A DNA stretch of 17,833 nucleotides from an uncultured Candidatus Saccharibacteria bacterium (GCA_946480595.1 CAMLKC010000018.1:1-17833); one strand, 5' to 3'. Counted from the stretch's first letter, positions 1-6,644 are shown. Notes: generated by a model from the letters alone, not told the origin. Program-made: numbers and translations.

Positions 1-1141
1 CTGGATACCGCTCATAGTACGCCGCGACAGTCTCGTTAATTTCTTCGTAGTTGCGACGGACTTCATCTTGCATCTGCTCGCGCCAGGCATGAGCAGCCTC
101 GGGGCCGTTTTCTCGTACGACCATCGAATAACCCGCAGCGACCATAGCCGCAGCGTGAGTTGGCGGAAGCGGGCACTTTACTTCTGTAAGGAGGGTTTCG
201 ATTGCCGCCGGTGAGGCTTCGATATCAAAGAATTTTTCCTCAAAATCGGCGTCCGCAAGGTTTTTATTGCGGTTTGAGCTTCGTGAGGCTTCGCGGAGTT
301 CCGCGGCAGTGAGTTTGAGTGTACTTAAAAACAGCACTTCGTCGTGAGGTTTGTAGTGATCCTGCGCAAGACCCACGATACGAAGCCCGTCAACGTCTTC
401 CGGCGCAATACCAAGCTCTTCGCTCGTTTCCTTGAGGATACCCTCTTTCAAAAAATCAGTATCAACCGGATCGGGCGTTCCGGGTAACCTGTCGCTATCC
501 ATGCTCAGCGAAGCATCAACCATGCCGGCAACACTAGCGCCCGGAATGTCGGCATATGAACCGTTACCCCGTGTCATGCCCGGCTCGGTAATTTTTTGCT
601 TCTTTACGCCACGGTGCTGAATAACCAACCTTCCGTCGCTTGTCTCTACCACCATGGCAACTCCAGATGCGGAGCTGAGTTTTTCAACCTCGGGGGTCAT
701 ACCGGGCTGAGAAAGAACGTTATAAACAGGATACGATACCAGCTGCACGTCAGCTGCAAGCGTATTACCCGTCAGCTCAATGGCACGAAACCCTATCTTT
801 TTACCGCGGCCGATATACTCACCCCTGACCCTCAAAAACTCGTCACGAAGACGGGCCGTCTCGGCCTCATCGCCACCCTGAAGCGACTGGCGCCATGCCT
901 GACGAGCCTCTACGACGGGAGTAACGTTATTAAATTTCATTTCACGTCCCGCCGATGCACCGAGTGACTCCGCCTGGGAATCATCGAGCACGAGCCGCTC
1001 GTCACCATTCAGCGCGCCAGTGCGTCCAATAGCTTCTTTTGTCTCAAACTCAAACCCTTCGGGACTATCCGAAAAGTGTGAAATAGTAAAGGAGCCTGCG
1101 TTGAACTCTGTTGATGTGCTTTTTGTTTCTGGTGATTTCAT
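1..1141 (-). CDS. Large Nudix-domain-like protein, 3' end outside window
   Basis: An open frame runs from ATG at 1141 to the window edge: 380 codons with no stop, C-terminus missing. The first ~155 residues are mostly charged and unrecognised. From about residue 160 the pattern is Nudix-like: a strand with GVAMVVETSDGRLVIQHRG, then GASVAGMVD, then KETSEELGI, which fits the REUxEExGU core with Lys for Arg. The upstream half of the Nudix box (G-x5-E) is not intact, because an insert of about 20 residues separates GASVAGMVD from the helix; catalysis is therefore uncertain. The tail (AHAWREQMQDEVRRNYEEINE) looks helical. A promoter with a TGG-extended TAATAT lies 8 bases before the ATG and there is no Shine-Dalgarno, so a leaderless mRNA is likely. 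It follows the Nudix hydrolase ending at 1181 on the same strand but probably has its own promoter. The substrate cannot be inferred. Confidence 0.75.
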   Translation of the reverse strand, partial: MKSPETKSTSTEFNAGSFTISHFSDSPEGFEFETKEAIGRTGALNGDERLVLDDSQAESLGASAGREMKFNNVTPVVEARQAWRQSLQGGDEAETARLRDEFLRVRGEYIGRGKKIGFRAIELTGNTLAADVQLVSYPVYNVLSQPGMTPEVEKLSSASGVAMVVETSDGRLVIQHRGVKKQKITEPGMTRGNGSYADIPGASVAGMVDASLSMDSDRLPGTPDPVDTDFLKEGILKETSEELGIAPEDVDGLRIVGLAQDHYKPHDEVLFLSTLKLTAAELREASRSSNRNKNLADADFEEKFFDIEASPAAIETLLTEVKCPLPPTHAAAMVAAGYSMVVRENGPEAAHAWREQMQDEVRRNYEEINETVAAYYERYP

Positions 1142-1149
1142 TTGGTTTT

Positions 1150-1178
1150 ATATTACCATAAATTAGCAAAAAAAGCAA
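1150..1178 (-). promoter_or_regulatory. Promoter of the large Nudix-like gene
   Basis: On the minus strand TTGCTT (1173-1178) and TAATAT (1150-1155) are separated by exactly 17 bases, and TGG directly precedes the -10 as an extended -10. Only 8 bases separate the -10 from the ATG at 1141, so transcription should begin at or next to the start codon. The T7 run on the minus strand (1168-1174) overlaps the -35 end and spacer. Confidence 0.6.
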
Positions 1179-1180
1179 TG

Positions 1181-1726
1181 CTACTCGGCCGTAAAAAGCT
1201 CCGGTAATGCCCTGGTAAGTCCCGCGATGGCACTTGTCGTTTTCCACTCACCAGCTTGGATTTGGCGTCGTAATTCTGCCATTGTCACCCACTGAGGCTT
1301 ACTAATTCCCTCTGTCTCTTCGTGGACGACTTCTTTTTGCCAGGATACGTTTCTAGCCCGTACCACAGTAATAGTGTGGGCGTCCTTTGTTGGGTACTCA
1401 TATAGAATATCCACAAGCTTGTATTCTCCTCCACCGTAACCCGTTTCCTCGAGGAGTTCCCGGGCGCCTGCTTCCTCAGGCGATTCATTTTTATCAATTT
1501 GACCGCCAGGAAGGGACTTTAACGTTTCGTCGACGGCATACCGGTATTCCTCTTGTATAAGAACTCTGCCTTCGGTATCCGTGGCTACAACCATCGCAAT
1601 GTCGCGTTTCTTGACCACCGTATAATCAATCAGGCTCCCATTTGGAAGCCTGACTTTATCTGAATATACTTTGAGGAACGGCGTGTCGATGAGTGATTCT
1701 CTGTCGATACGTTCCCAGGAGATCAT
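1181..1726 (-). CDS. Nudix hydrolase, ADP-ribose/nucleotide-sugar pyrophosphatase type
   Basis: The 181-residue product has a perfect Nudix box at residues ~75-97: G-x5-E-x7-RELLEETGY, giving the Mg-binding helix that hydrolyses nucleoside diphosphates linked to another moiety. The preceding strand DIAMVVATDTEGRVLIQEEYRY and the LPGGQI lead are typical of the ADP-ribose pyrophosphatase/NudF-like branch. The start at 1726 lies 4 bases after the TAA of the GDP-mannose dehydratase gene, which suggests coupled translation. A longer form from 1765 would overlap that gene by 35 bases and add a non-family N-terminus (MSTTLLLKATSNQ), so I reject it. As the last gene of a GDP-sugar operon it may act on a sugar nucleotide such as GDP-mannose or ADP-sugar. 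That is inference from context; the sequence does not fix the substrate. Confidence 0.9.
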   Translation of the reverse strand: MISWERIDRESLIDTPFLKVYSDKVRLPNGSLIDYTVVKKRDIAMVVATDTEGRVLIQEEYRYAVDETLKSLPGGQIDKNESPEEAGARELLEETGYGGGEYKLVDILYEYPTKDAHTITVVRARNVSWQKEVVHEETEGISKPQWVTMAELRRQIQAGEWKTTSAIAGLTRALPELFTAE

Positions 1727-1730
1727 CTGG

Positions 1731-2771
1731 TTACTTGTTGCCTTCAACAGCAAGGTCGTGCTCAACCATCAGCTTAACGAGGCCCGGGAAGTCGACTTTG
1801 CGGCTCCAGCCAAGAACAGTTTCGGCTTTGGTTGGGTTGCCAAGCAGCAGGTCTACCTCTGATGGACGGAAGAACTCAGGGTTGATTTTAACGAGTACTT
1901 TGCCAGTCGCAGCGTCAACGCCGGTTTCATCCGTGCCTTCACCTTGCCAGGTTAGTTCGACGCCAATCTCTTTGAAAGCAAGTTCACAGAATTCGCGGAT
2001 CGAGTGCGTTTCACCTGTCGCAAGTACGAAGTCGCCCGGCTCGTCCTGCTGCAGCATGCGCCACATGCCTTCGACGTAATCGCCAGCGTAGCCCCAGTCG
2101 CGTTTTGCGTCCATGTTGCCAAGTTCGATGTGATCCTGCTTACCGAGCTTGATGCGGGCTACAGCCTGGCTGACCTTGCGGGTGACGAATTCTGGGCCAC
2201 GGCGTTCGCCTTCGTGGTTAAAAAGGATACCGGAAGTCGCAAACATACCATAGTTTTCGCGGTAGTTTTTGGTAATCCAGTGGCCATATAGTTTTGCCAC
2301 GCCGTAAGGGCTACGTGGATGGAAGTGAGATTGTTCGTCGTAACCTTCTTCAGGGCGGTTGTAATCGAGCCCACCGAACATCTCAGAGGTTGACGCCTGG
2401 TAGAAACGAGTCGTTTTCTCGAGGCCAGCCAAACGAATGGCTTCGAGTACGTTCAGTACGCCCTTGCCTGTGATGTCAGCTGTCAGGATCGGGTCGCGGA
2501 ACGAATAGCCAACGTGGCTGATTGCTGCCAGGTTATATACTTCGTCAGGCTGGATTTCCTGCATAGCGCGGGTGAGCGCGGAAAGATCGAGCAAGTCGGC
2601 CATCACAAGGTTGACGTACGGCATTTCTGCTTTTATCTTCTGGTAACGAGGGTGAGAGGCCTCCATTTGGCCACGGATAACCCCATAGACTTCATACCCT
2701 TTTTCGTTCAGTAGTTTTGCAAGATGTCCGCCATCTTGACCAGCAATACCTGTAACCAAAGCTTTTTTCAT
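1731..2771 (-). CDS. gmd: GDP-mannose 4,6-dehydratase
   Basis: The enzyme converts GDP-mannose to GDP-4-keto-6-deoxymannose, the branch point to GDP-fucose, GDP-rhamnose and related deoxysugars. It is an extended short-chain dehydrogenase. With the start at 2771 (346 aa, MKKALVTG), the nucleotide-binding TGIAGQDG lies near residues 7-14, the catalytic STSE region near 127-130 and YGVAK (Tyr/Lys pair) near 156-160. The stretch LFNHEGERRGPEFVTRKV followed by ARIKLG is the GMD family signature. An upstream ATG at 2798 is possible (355 aa), but the family normally begins at MKKALVTG and AAGGGAAC precedes 2771. A TGG-extended TATACT at 2816-2824 is a likely promoter. The next step (GMER/fucose synthase or RMD reductase) is not encoded in this window. 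Confidence 0.93.
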   Translation of the reverse strand: MKKALVTGIAGQDGGHLAKLLNEKGYEVYGVIRGQMEASHPRYQKIKAEMPYVNLVMADLLDLSALTRAMQEIQPDEVYNLAAISHVGYSFRDPILTADITGKGVLNVLEAIRLAGLEKTTRFYQASTSEMFGGLDYNRPEEGYDEQSHFHPRSPYGVAKLYGHWITKNYRENYGMFATSGILFNHEGERRGPEFVTRKVSQAVARIKLGKQDHIELGNMDAKRDWGYAGDYVEGMWRMLQQDEPGDFVLATGETHSIREFCELAFKEIGVELTWQGEGTDETGVDAATGKVLVKINPEFFRPSEVDLLLGNPTKAETVLGWSRKVDFPGLVKLMVEHDLAVEGNK

Positions 2772-2815
2772 AGAATCGATAGTTCCCTTATGTTGCATTT
2801 TATATAACTGCCTTC

Positions 2816-2824
2816 AGTATACCA
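2816..2824 (-). promoter_or_regulatory. Extended -10 element before gmd
   Basis: On the minus strand TGG-TATACT lies 17 bases upstream of the ATG at 2798 and 44 bases upstream of the preferred start at 2771. No good -35 is visible at 16-18 bases. Compared with other promoters here, it leaves room for a short leader carrying AAGGGAAC. Confidence 0.45.
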
Positions 2825-2847
2825 TTTATCCCCTTCTTTTACAGGGG

Positions 2848-3396
2848 TTAGCGGTTGTAGTCGTCGGCAAGACGAACGATGTCATCTTCGTCGGACGGCG
2901 CGCTAGTGTCGGTGTGTTGCCATATTTCAGCAACGATGGCGTATTTGCCGTCAACACCGACTAAACGGTGGCGTTCTCCCTTAGCAAACTGCACGACGTG
3001 GTCGGGTCGAGAAACCACAACATCGCCCTCGTCGTCGGTCATACTTTTGTTGTAGCCACCCTCGGTTAGGAACGTCCAGCGCTCGGCGCGTCGGTCATGG
3101 TACTGCCAGCTAAGGCGCTGGTTTGGCGCGACAATGAGGAGTTTCGGGCTCAGTTCTGCATCTTTCATGCCAAGACGAGCTTCTTCTGGAGTGAGCCCAG
3201 GGAAAAACTCCTCAACAAAACGATCAGCCTCATCGCTAGCGATACGAATGTACGCACCCCAAGGCTTCTTGTCATTCAGTTCAACAATTGTATACCCGGC
3301 ATCCGTAACATAGCCGGCAATCTCACCGACAAACGCTTCTTTATCGACAGAATTATTGTTTTCAATGGTCTGTAGGTTGCGTGACAATTCATTCAT
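2848..3396 (-). CDS. Mannose-6-phosphate isomerase-type cupin
   Basis: The 182-residue protein resembles the cupin (C-terminal) domain of type II phosphomannose isomerase/GDP-mannose pyrophosphorylase. Visible signatures are KKPWGAY (residues 43-49), the cupin strand RLSWQYHDRRAERW (94-107) with metal-ligand His100, GERHRL (His143), EIWQ (Glu158) and the closing SDEDDIVRLADDYNR (168-182), typical of this family. The first ~40 residues are a family-atypical, helical-looking extension. The likely role is isomerising fructose-6-P and mannose-6-P to feed GDP-mannose synthesis, matching the GDP-mannose dehydratase next door. Some CPR homologues carry other sugar-isomerase names, so substrate is inferred. 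There is no Shine-Dalgarno. A TATAAT lies 6 bases before the ATG, so the mRNA should be leaderless. Confidence 0.82.
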   Translation of the reverse strand: MNELSRNLQTIENNNSVDKEAFVGEIAGYVTDAGYTIVELNDKKPWGAYIRIASDEADRFVEEFFPGLTPEEARLGMKDAELSPKLLIVAPNQRLSWQYHDRRAERWTFLTEGGYNKSMTDDEGDVVVSRPDHVVQFAKGERHRLVGVDGKYAIVAEIWQHTDTSAPSDEDDIVRLADDYNR

Positions 3397-3402
3397 GTTC
3401 TT

Positions 3403-3417
3403 ATTATATCGTATACT
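3403..3417. promoter_or_regulatory. Back-to-back divergent -10 boxes (cupin / glycosyltransferase)
   Basis: The 29-base gap between start codons contains TATAAT on the minus strand (3403-3408), 6 bases before the cupin ATG at 3396, and TATACT on the plus strand (3412-3417), 8 bases before the glycosyltransferase ATG at 3426. The boxes are 3 bases apart, so two polymerases cannot bind together. Each -35 region would lie inside the opposite gene. No consensus -35 is seen for either. Confidence 0.55.
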
Positions 3418-3425
3418 ATAAGGGT

Positions 3426-4514
3426 ATGCATATTGCTATTGATGCCCGGATTATCAACTCTTCGACAGGAACGTATGTAGAGCGGCTCGTCCACTACCTA
3501 CAGACGGTCGACAAGACAAACCAATACTCAATTCTTGTTCCAGCAAAAGACCTGAATTATTTCACGCCGACCAATCCGAACTTTACGGTCATGGCAGCGG
3601 ATTTCGCAAATTACTCATTTGCCGAACAGACAAAGTTCAAGGTATTCCTCAATGAGCTCGCGCCCGATCTGGTGCATTTTTGCATGCCACAGCAGCCGCT
3701 TGGCTACAAGGGACTGCACGTTACGACTGTTCACGACCTAACTCTTTTACAGACCTACAATTCCGACAAAAATTGGCTAGTATTCCATGCAAAGCAACTC
3801 GTAGGGCGGCATGTTTTTAAAAAAGTTGGGCAAACGAGCGCGCATATTATTACCCCAACTGAATTTACAAAAAACGAATACGTACAGTTCGCCGGCATTC
3901 CCGAAAGCAAAGTGACAGTCACCTACGAGGCCGCCGACGTGTTTATAGACAAGCTCGAACCATTCCAACACCCCTTTGGGCAATTCATCATGTACGTAGG
4001 ACAGCAAAGCGACTACAAAAACATTCGACGTCTCGGTGACGCACATCAAAAACTGCTAAAAGACCGTCCGGACCTTGGCCTTATTTTGGTCGGCAAAAAA
4101 ACGCCGGCTCACAAAAGAAACGAAGCGTATTTTACTCAAAAAGGATATAAGAACATTATCTTTACTGATTTTATTCCCAATGAGCAGCGTGACTGGTTAT
4201 TTACTAAGTGTGCCGCGTATGTCTTTCCGTCGCTCATGGAGGGTTTTGGATTGCCCGCATTAGAAGCTATGGGCTACGGAGCACCGGTCGTCAGTAGTTC
4301 AGCAACCTGCCTCCCTGAGGTCTACGGCGATGCCGCTCACTATTTCGATCCACTAAGTACCGATGACATGGCACGCGCCATCAATGAGATCCTCGTAGAC
4401 AATGATCTGCGCGCTGGTCTTATTAAAAAGGGTTACGAGCAAAACAAAAAGTATTCATGGGAACGCATGGCCGAACAGACGCACGCGGTTTACATGAATG
4501 CCTTAAAAAATTAA
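3426..4514 (+). CDS. Glycosyltransferase, GT-B fold, family-4 type
   Basis: The 362-residue protein starts MHIAIDARIINSSTGTYVERLV, the usual GT4 opening with the Gly-rich acceptor loop region. The C-terminal donor-binding half shows FIMYVGQQSDYKNI, then FPSLMEGFGLPALEAMGYGAPVVSS, which contains the E-x7-E motif of retaining GT4 enzymes, followed by CLPEVYGDAAHYFDP. It should transfer a sugar from a nucleotide donor to a cell-envelope glycan or lipid at the cytoplasmic face. No membrane segment is evident. The adjacent GDP-mannose genes make a GDP-sugar donor plausible, which is inference. A GTG at 3381 is in frame but would lie inside the divergent cupin gene; ATG 3426 matches the family start. 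AAGGG is only 2 bases from the ATG, too close for a normal ribosome site. The TAA stop overlaps the jag stop within TTAA (4511-4514). Confidence 0.9.
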   Translation: MHIAIDARIINSSTGTYVERLVHYLQTVDKTNQYSILVPAKDLNYFTPTNPNFTVMAADFANYSFAEQTKFKVFLNELAPDLVHFCMPQQPLGYKGLHVTTVHDLTLLQTYNSDKNWLVFHAKQLVGRHVFKKVGQTSAHIITPTEFTKNEYVQFAGIPESKVTVTYEAADVFIDKLEPFQHPFGQFIMYVGQQSDYKNIRRLGDAHQKLLKDRPDLGLILVGKKTPAHKRNEAYFTQKGYKNIIFTDFIPNEQRDWLFTKCAAYVFPSLMEGFGLPALEAMGYGAPVVSSSATCLPEVYGDAAHYFDPLSTDDMARAINEILVDNDLRAGLIKKGYEQNKKYSWERMAEQTHAVYMNALKN

Positions 4515-4972
4515 GAAGATTTTTGTGCAATGATAATGCGGCGGTCGCGGCCTTCGCCTTCAGAGAAAGTCCGTATATCATCGTATTCGTCGGCGATCCG
4601 GTGAATAATGCGGCGGTCGGCGGCATTTAGGTCGGCAACGTGCGAGTCGCCAGTCTTACGGACTTCCTCAATCCATTCACGGGCTTGCTCGGCTACCTTT
4701 TCGGCACGCTGTTTTTTGTACCCGGCAACATCCAGGTTTACTCGGGTAAGCGCAGCATTCTTGTTGCGAAGCGTCGTCGAGATGGTGTACTGCAGGCTGC
4801 GAAGTGTTTCGGCGTTTCGGCCAATAAGCACGCTGTTGATTTCGGTTGATGGAACATTTAGTTCAATCACATCTTCTTCGTGCGATGCTTCAACCGAGGT
4901 ATTGACGCCAAAGAAAGATAACAGATCCTCAAGATACTTTTTCGCAAAGTCGATTGATTCTTGAGTATCCAT
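4511..4972 (-). CDS. jag: KH/R3H RNA-binding protein (Jag/KhpB/EloR-like)
   Basis: The 153-residue protein has a KH domain (about residues 35-95, loop LIGRNAETLRSLQ) and an R3H domain (about 96-151, with RRIIH at 120-124 and a FSEGEGRDRRIII strand). It is an RNA-binding partner of YidC-linked and cell-elongation regulation in other bacteria and sits directly after yidC, as is usual. The N-terminal Jag_N domain of Firmicutes homologues is absent, so this is a short form. The KH loop reads GRNA where GxxG is canonical. The ATG follows the yidC TAA with no gap (TAA-ATG), implying translational coupling. Confidence 0.92.
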   Translation of the reverse strand: MDTQESIDFAKKYLEDLLSFFGVNTSVEASHEEDVIELNVPSTEINSVLIGRNAETLRSLQYTISTTLRNKNAALTRVNLDVAGYKKQRAEKVAEQAREWIEEVRKTGDSHVADLNAADRRIIHRIADEYDDIRTFSEGEGRDRRIIIAQKSS

Positions 4973-5911
4973 TTACTTCTCCTCCTTTATGTCCTTAGCT
5001 TTGATTCGCGTTACGGTTGCAGTCTTAGCAGCTTTTTCACGAGCTTTTGCGGTAGCTTTTTTACCGGACTTTGGTAGCGGTTCGTCAGCGATCTCGTCCA
5101 TCTCTTCTTCGTCTTTTTTAAGCAGGTAGCTTTGCTGGCCAACGGCAACGAGGTTAGATACGGCATAGTAGAGCGCCAGTGCGCCTGGAACGCTGATCAT
5201 AATAAAGAACATAAAGAATGGCAGGATTTTTGTCATTTTACTCATGACGATCGCGTTCATTTCAGACTGGTCGGCTTGCTTGCCATTACCAGCTTCAGCC
5301 ATAACGTCACGCAGGCGCTTTTTGCTTTCCTGGTGCGGCATGGTTTGTTTGCTCATAACGTACTGGGTACCAGCTGCAACGAGTGCTAATACTACCAAGA
5401 AGATATCGACGCCTTGGTTGGTAAATGCCGTTTTCGTAAGATCGACAATGCCAAACAGTTTTTCATGGAACTGATCAGGATGATGAATGATTTGTTGGAT
5501 CGGACCCAGGTGCTCCATGAAATCATAGGTATACTTGGCAACTTCGCCGCGGTGCTGCGTGAAGATCTGAATGACGCTATAAAGCGCGATAAAAATAGGC
5601 AGCTGAACCAGCAAAATACCGATCGAGCGGAATGGATTGACGCCGTGCTTTTTGTACAGCTCGAGCATCATCATGCTTTCCATCTGCTTGTTGCCCTTTG
5701 CCTTGGCTTTGATCTTTTTCAGCTCAGGCTGCATCTTCTTCATGGCCTGAGTTTGGTGCAATTGCCGCTTCACTAGCGGGAACAGCGCAAACCGCACCAG
5801 GACCGTAAAGATGATGAGGCTCACGCCAAAATCACCACCAGGGATTATGCTATATAGGCCAATAAGCAGGTTAAATATTGGCTGAACAATCAGAATGTCA
5901 AAAATATTCAC
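4973..5911 (-). CDS. yidC: Membrane protein insertase YidC/Oxa1
   Basis: The 312-residue insertase folds membrane proteins with or without SecYEG. It starts at GTG 5911 with GGAG nine bases upstream. It has the short Gram-positive-type layout without the large periplasmic domain of Proteobacteria. Segments are about 7-24, 28-46 (containing the conserved hydrophilic-groove Arg40 in LVRFALFPL), 97-117, 168-185 and 228-258, with the cytoplasmic charged hairpin QAMKKMQPELKKIKAKAKG at 56-73. The C-terminal ~45 residues are Lys/Ala rich (KSGKKATAKAREKAAK), the ribosome-binding type of tail. There is no lipobox at the N-terminus. It lies between rnpA and jag in the classic order. An internal extended -10 in the 55-base rnpA-yidC gap suggests an additional promoter. 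Confidence 0.96.
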   Translation of the reverse strand: MNIFDILIVQPIFNLLIGLYSIIPGGDFGVSLIIFTVLVRFALFPLVKRQLHQTQAMKKMQPELKKIKAKAKGNKQMESMMMLELYKKHGVNPFRSIGILLVQLPIFIALYSVIQIFTQHRGEVAKYTYDFMEHLGPIQQIIHHPDQFHEKLFGIVDLTKTAFTNQGVDIFLVVLALVAAGTQYVMSKQTMPHQESKKRLRDVMAEAGNGKQADQSEMNAIVMSKMTKILPFFMFFIMISVPGALALYYAVSNLVAVGQQSYLLKKDEEEMDEIADEPLPKSGKKATAKAREKAAKTATVTRIKAKDIKEEK

Positions 5912-5946
5912 TCGTTAAAACTCCAGAAAAAACTATCTTTGAATCT

Positions 5947-5955
5947 AGTATAGCA
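5947..5955 (-). promoter_or_regulatory. Internal extended -10 promoter before yidC
   Basis: TGC-TATACT on the minus strand lies in the rnpA-yidC gap, 35 bases before the GTG start. No clear -35 is present. The resulting leader of roughly 28 bases would include the GGAG ribosome site, unlike the near-leaderless promoters of neighbouring genes. Confidence 0.45.
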
Positions 5956-5966
5956 GCTCACCGCCG

Positions 5967-6314
5967 TTATTTATACAGGTCGGCTTGGCTAAAAAGTTGT
6001 TGGAGCGTTTCTGTCAGCTCCTCGGCAGGCATTGTGGCAAGCTCTGCGGAAAACACAATCACCACGACATCGTGCACACCTTGGAATTTTGGAAGCTCCC
6101 GTCGGATCGTTTCATACACCCGACGGCGCACACGGTTTCTTCCCGCGGCGCTTTTCAGTACTTTTTTACTGATGACGACAGCAAACCGCGAATGCTCACG
6201 GTGTGGATTGGTGGTGTATTTTATAGTGACATGGTGAGAACGGGCCGCCTGACCGTTTTTGTAAACGAACCGCAGACTACCGTGACCATGGAACCGATAA
6301 GCGTTAGATAGCAT
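5967..6314 (-). CDS. rnpA: Ribonuclease P protein component
   Basis: The 115-residue basic protein binds RNase P RNA and helps it mature tRNA 5' ends. The family's RNR motif is clear: GRNRVRRRVYETIRRE at residues 58-73, preceded by FAVVISKKVLKSA, the central strand. The N-terminus RFHGHGSLRFVYKNG matches the usual R-[FL]-x-F-x-x-VY pattern. It is the first gene of an rnpA-yidC-jag unit. A strong terminator separates it from rpmH, and TATAAT lies 11 bases before the ATG, so it has its own promoter and a leader of only a few bases. Only a weak GAAAG could serve as ribosome site. Confidence 0.95.
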   Translation of the reverse strand: MLSNAYRFHGHGSLRFVYKNGQAARSHHVTIKYTTNPHREHSRFAVVISKKVLKSAAGRNRVRRRVYETIRRELPKFQGVHDVVVIVFSAELATMPAEELTETLQQLFSQADLYK

Positions 6315-6325
6315 AAACTTTCTTT

Positions 6326-6331
6326 ATTATA
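6326..6331 (-). promoter_or_regulatory. -10 box of rnpA
   Basis: A perfect TATAAT on the minus strand, in the context AAGGTATAATAA, lies 11 bases before the rnpA ATG and immediately after the rpmH terminator. The surrounding bases resemble the island's inverted repeat (AAGGTATAGTTA). No consensus -35 is visible, because that position falls in the terminator stem. Confidence 0.6.
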
Positions 6332-6335
6332 CCTT

Positions 6336-6364
6336 AAAAATACGCTCCCGACCGGGAGCGTATT
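6336..6364 (-). terminator. Rho-independent terminator of rpmH
   Basis: A perfect 12-bp stem pairs 6339-6350 with 6353-6364 (arm AATACGCTCCCG on the plus strand). On the minus strand it is G+C rich and followed directly by a T5 run (complement of 6336-6340). It begins 17 bases after the rpmH stop, so it ends the rpmH message before rnpA. Confidence 0.9.
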
Positions 6365-6380
6365 CATAAAAATTTGCAGA

Positions 6381-6518
6381 CTAAACAGTCAGCTGAGCGC
6401 GGCCCTTGATACGGCGGCGCTTGATAACAGCGCGACCGGCTTTTGAGGCAACGCGTGCGCGAAACCCGTGGGTACGTGCGCGGTGGCGTGTGTGTGGTTG
6501 GTGAGTTCGTTTTGGCAT
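6381..6518 (-). CDS. rpmH: 50S ribosomal protein L34
   Basis: A 45-residue, very basic protein starting [19 protein letters not shown], with the L34 pattern (KRT-x-QP...RxHGFRxRxAxKxGRxVIKRRRxKGR). In most bacteria L34 reads MKRTYQPS...; this copy has PKRTHQPHT, as in some Gram-positive lineages. It sits at the conserved position next to oriC, read away from dnaA. It has its own promoter (TTGCCA-17-TAAAAT) ending 9 bases before the ATG, and its own terminator. No Shine-Dalgarno is visible, so the message is predicted to be nearly leaderless. Confidence 0.96.
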   Translation of the reverse strand: MPKRTHQPHTRHRARTHGFRARVASKAGRAVIKRRRIKGRAQLTV

Positions 6519-6527
6519 ACTTAGGTC

Positions 6528-6556
6528 ATTTTACCGTTTTTATCTGTTTTTGGCAA
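6528..6556 (-). promoter_or_regulatory. Promoter of rpmH
   Basis: On the minus strand TTGCCA (6551-6556) and TAAAAT (6528-6533) are separated by exactly 17 bases, with GG before the -10. Nine bases separate the -10 from the ATG at 6518, giving a leader of 0-3 bases. A DnaA-box-like sequence (6561-6569) lies just upstream of the -35. Confidence 0.7.
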
Positions 6557-6560
6557 GACG

Positions 6561-6569
6561 TTGTCCACG
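6561..6569 (+). promoter_or_regulatory. DnaA-box-like site near rpmH
   Basis: TTGTCCACG differs from the consensus TTATCCACA at two positions. It abuts the left inverted-repeat copy and shares TTGTCCAC with the box at 7845-7853, in the same orientation. Confidence 0.45.
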
Positions 6570-6570
6570 G

Positions 6571-6590
6571 TAACTATACCTTGAAAGCAC
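6571..6590 (-). repeat. Left copy of a perfect 20-bp inverted repeat
   Basis: Read on the minus strand it is GTGCTTTCAAGGTATAGTTA, identical over 20 of 20 bases to the plus-strand copy at 7823-7842. The two copies bound 1272 bases. The outward end contains TATAGT (6573-6578, minus), a possible -10 directed at rpmH. Confidence 0.95.
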
Positions 6591-6608
6591 GTAACTGAAT
6601 AATTTCTT

Positions 6609-6631
6609 CTGTGATACGGTGGCTATCACAG
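6609..6631 (-). terminator. Hairpin after the island operon, possible terminator
   Basis: A perfect 8-bp stem CTGTGATA/TATCACAG with a 7-base loop starts about 13 bases past the stop of the last island gene. No good T-run follows on the minus strand; only TTTT follows on the plus strand. It may be a weak terminator or an RNA-end stabiliser. Confidence 0.4.
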
Positions 6632-6644
6632 TTTTGAAGTACTG

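Noticed and set aside
596..967. 123-residue plus-strand frame at the left end
   Set aside because: It is antisense to the Nudix-like gene, whose minus-strand frame is open across the whole 1-1141 region and shows domain motifs.
1163..1183. T7 run after the Nudix gene stop as a terminator
   Set aside because: Only a 3-bp AGC/GCT stem precedes it, and the T-run is better explained as the -35/spacer of the next promoter.
1693..2079. 128-residue plus-strand frame
   Set aside because: Shadow of gmd; Ser/Pro-rich translation without motifs, while the opposite strand encodes conserved GMD residues.
2830..2846. Hairpin CCCCT...AGGGG after the cupin gene as a terminator
   Set aside because: The stem is only 5 bp with an 8-base loop and no T-run follows on the minus strand.
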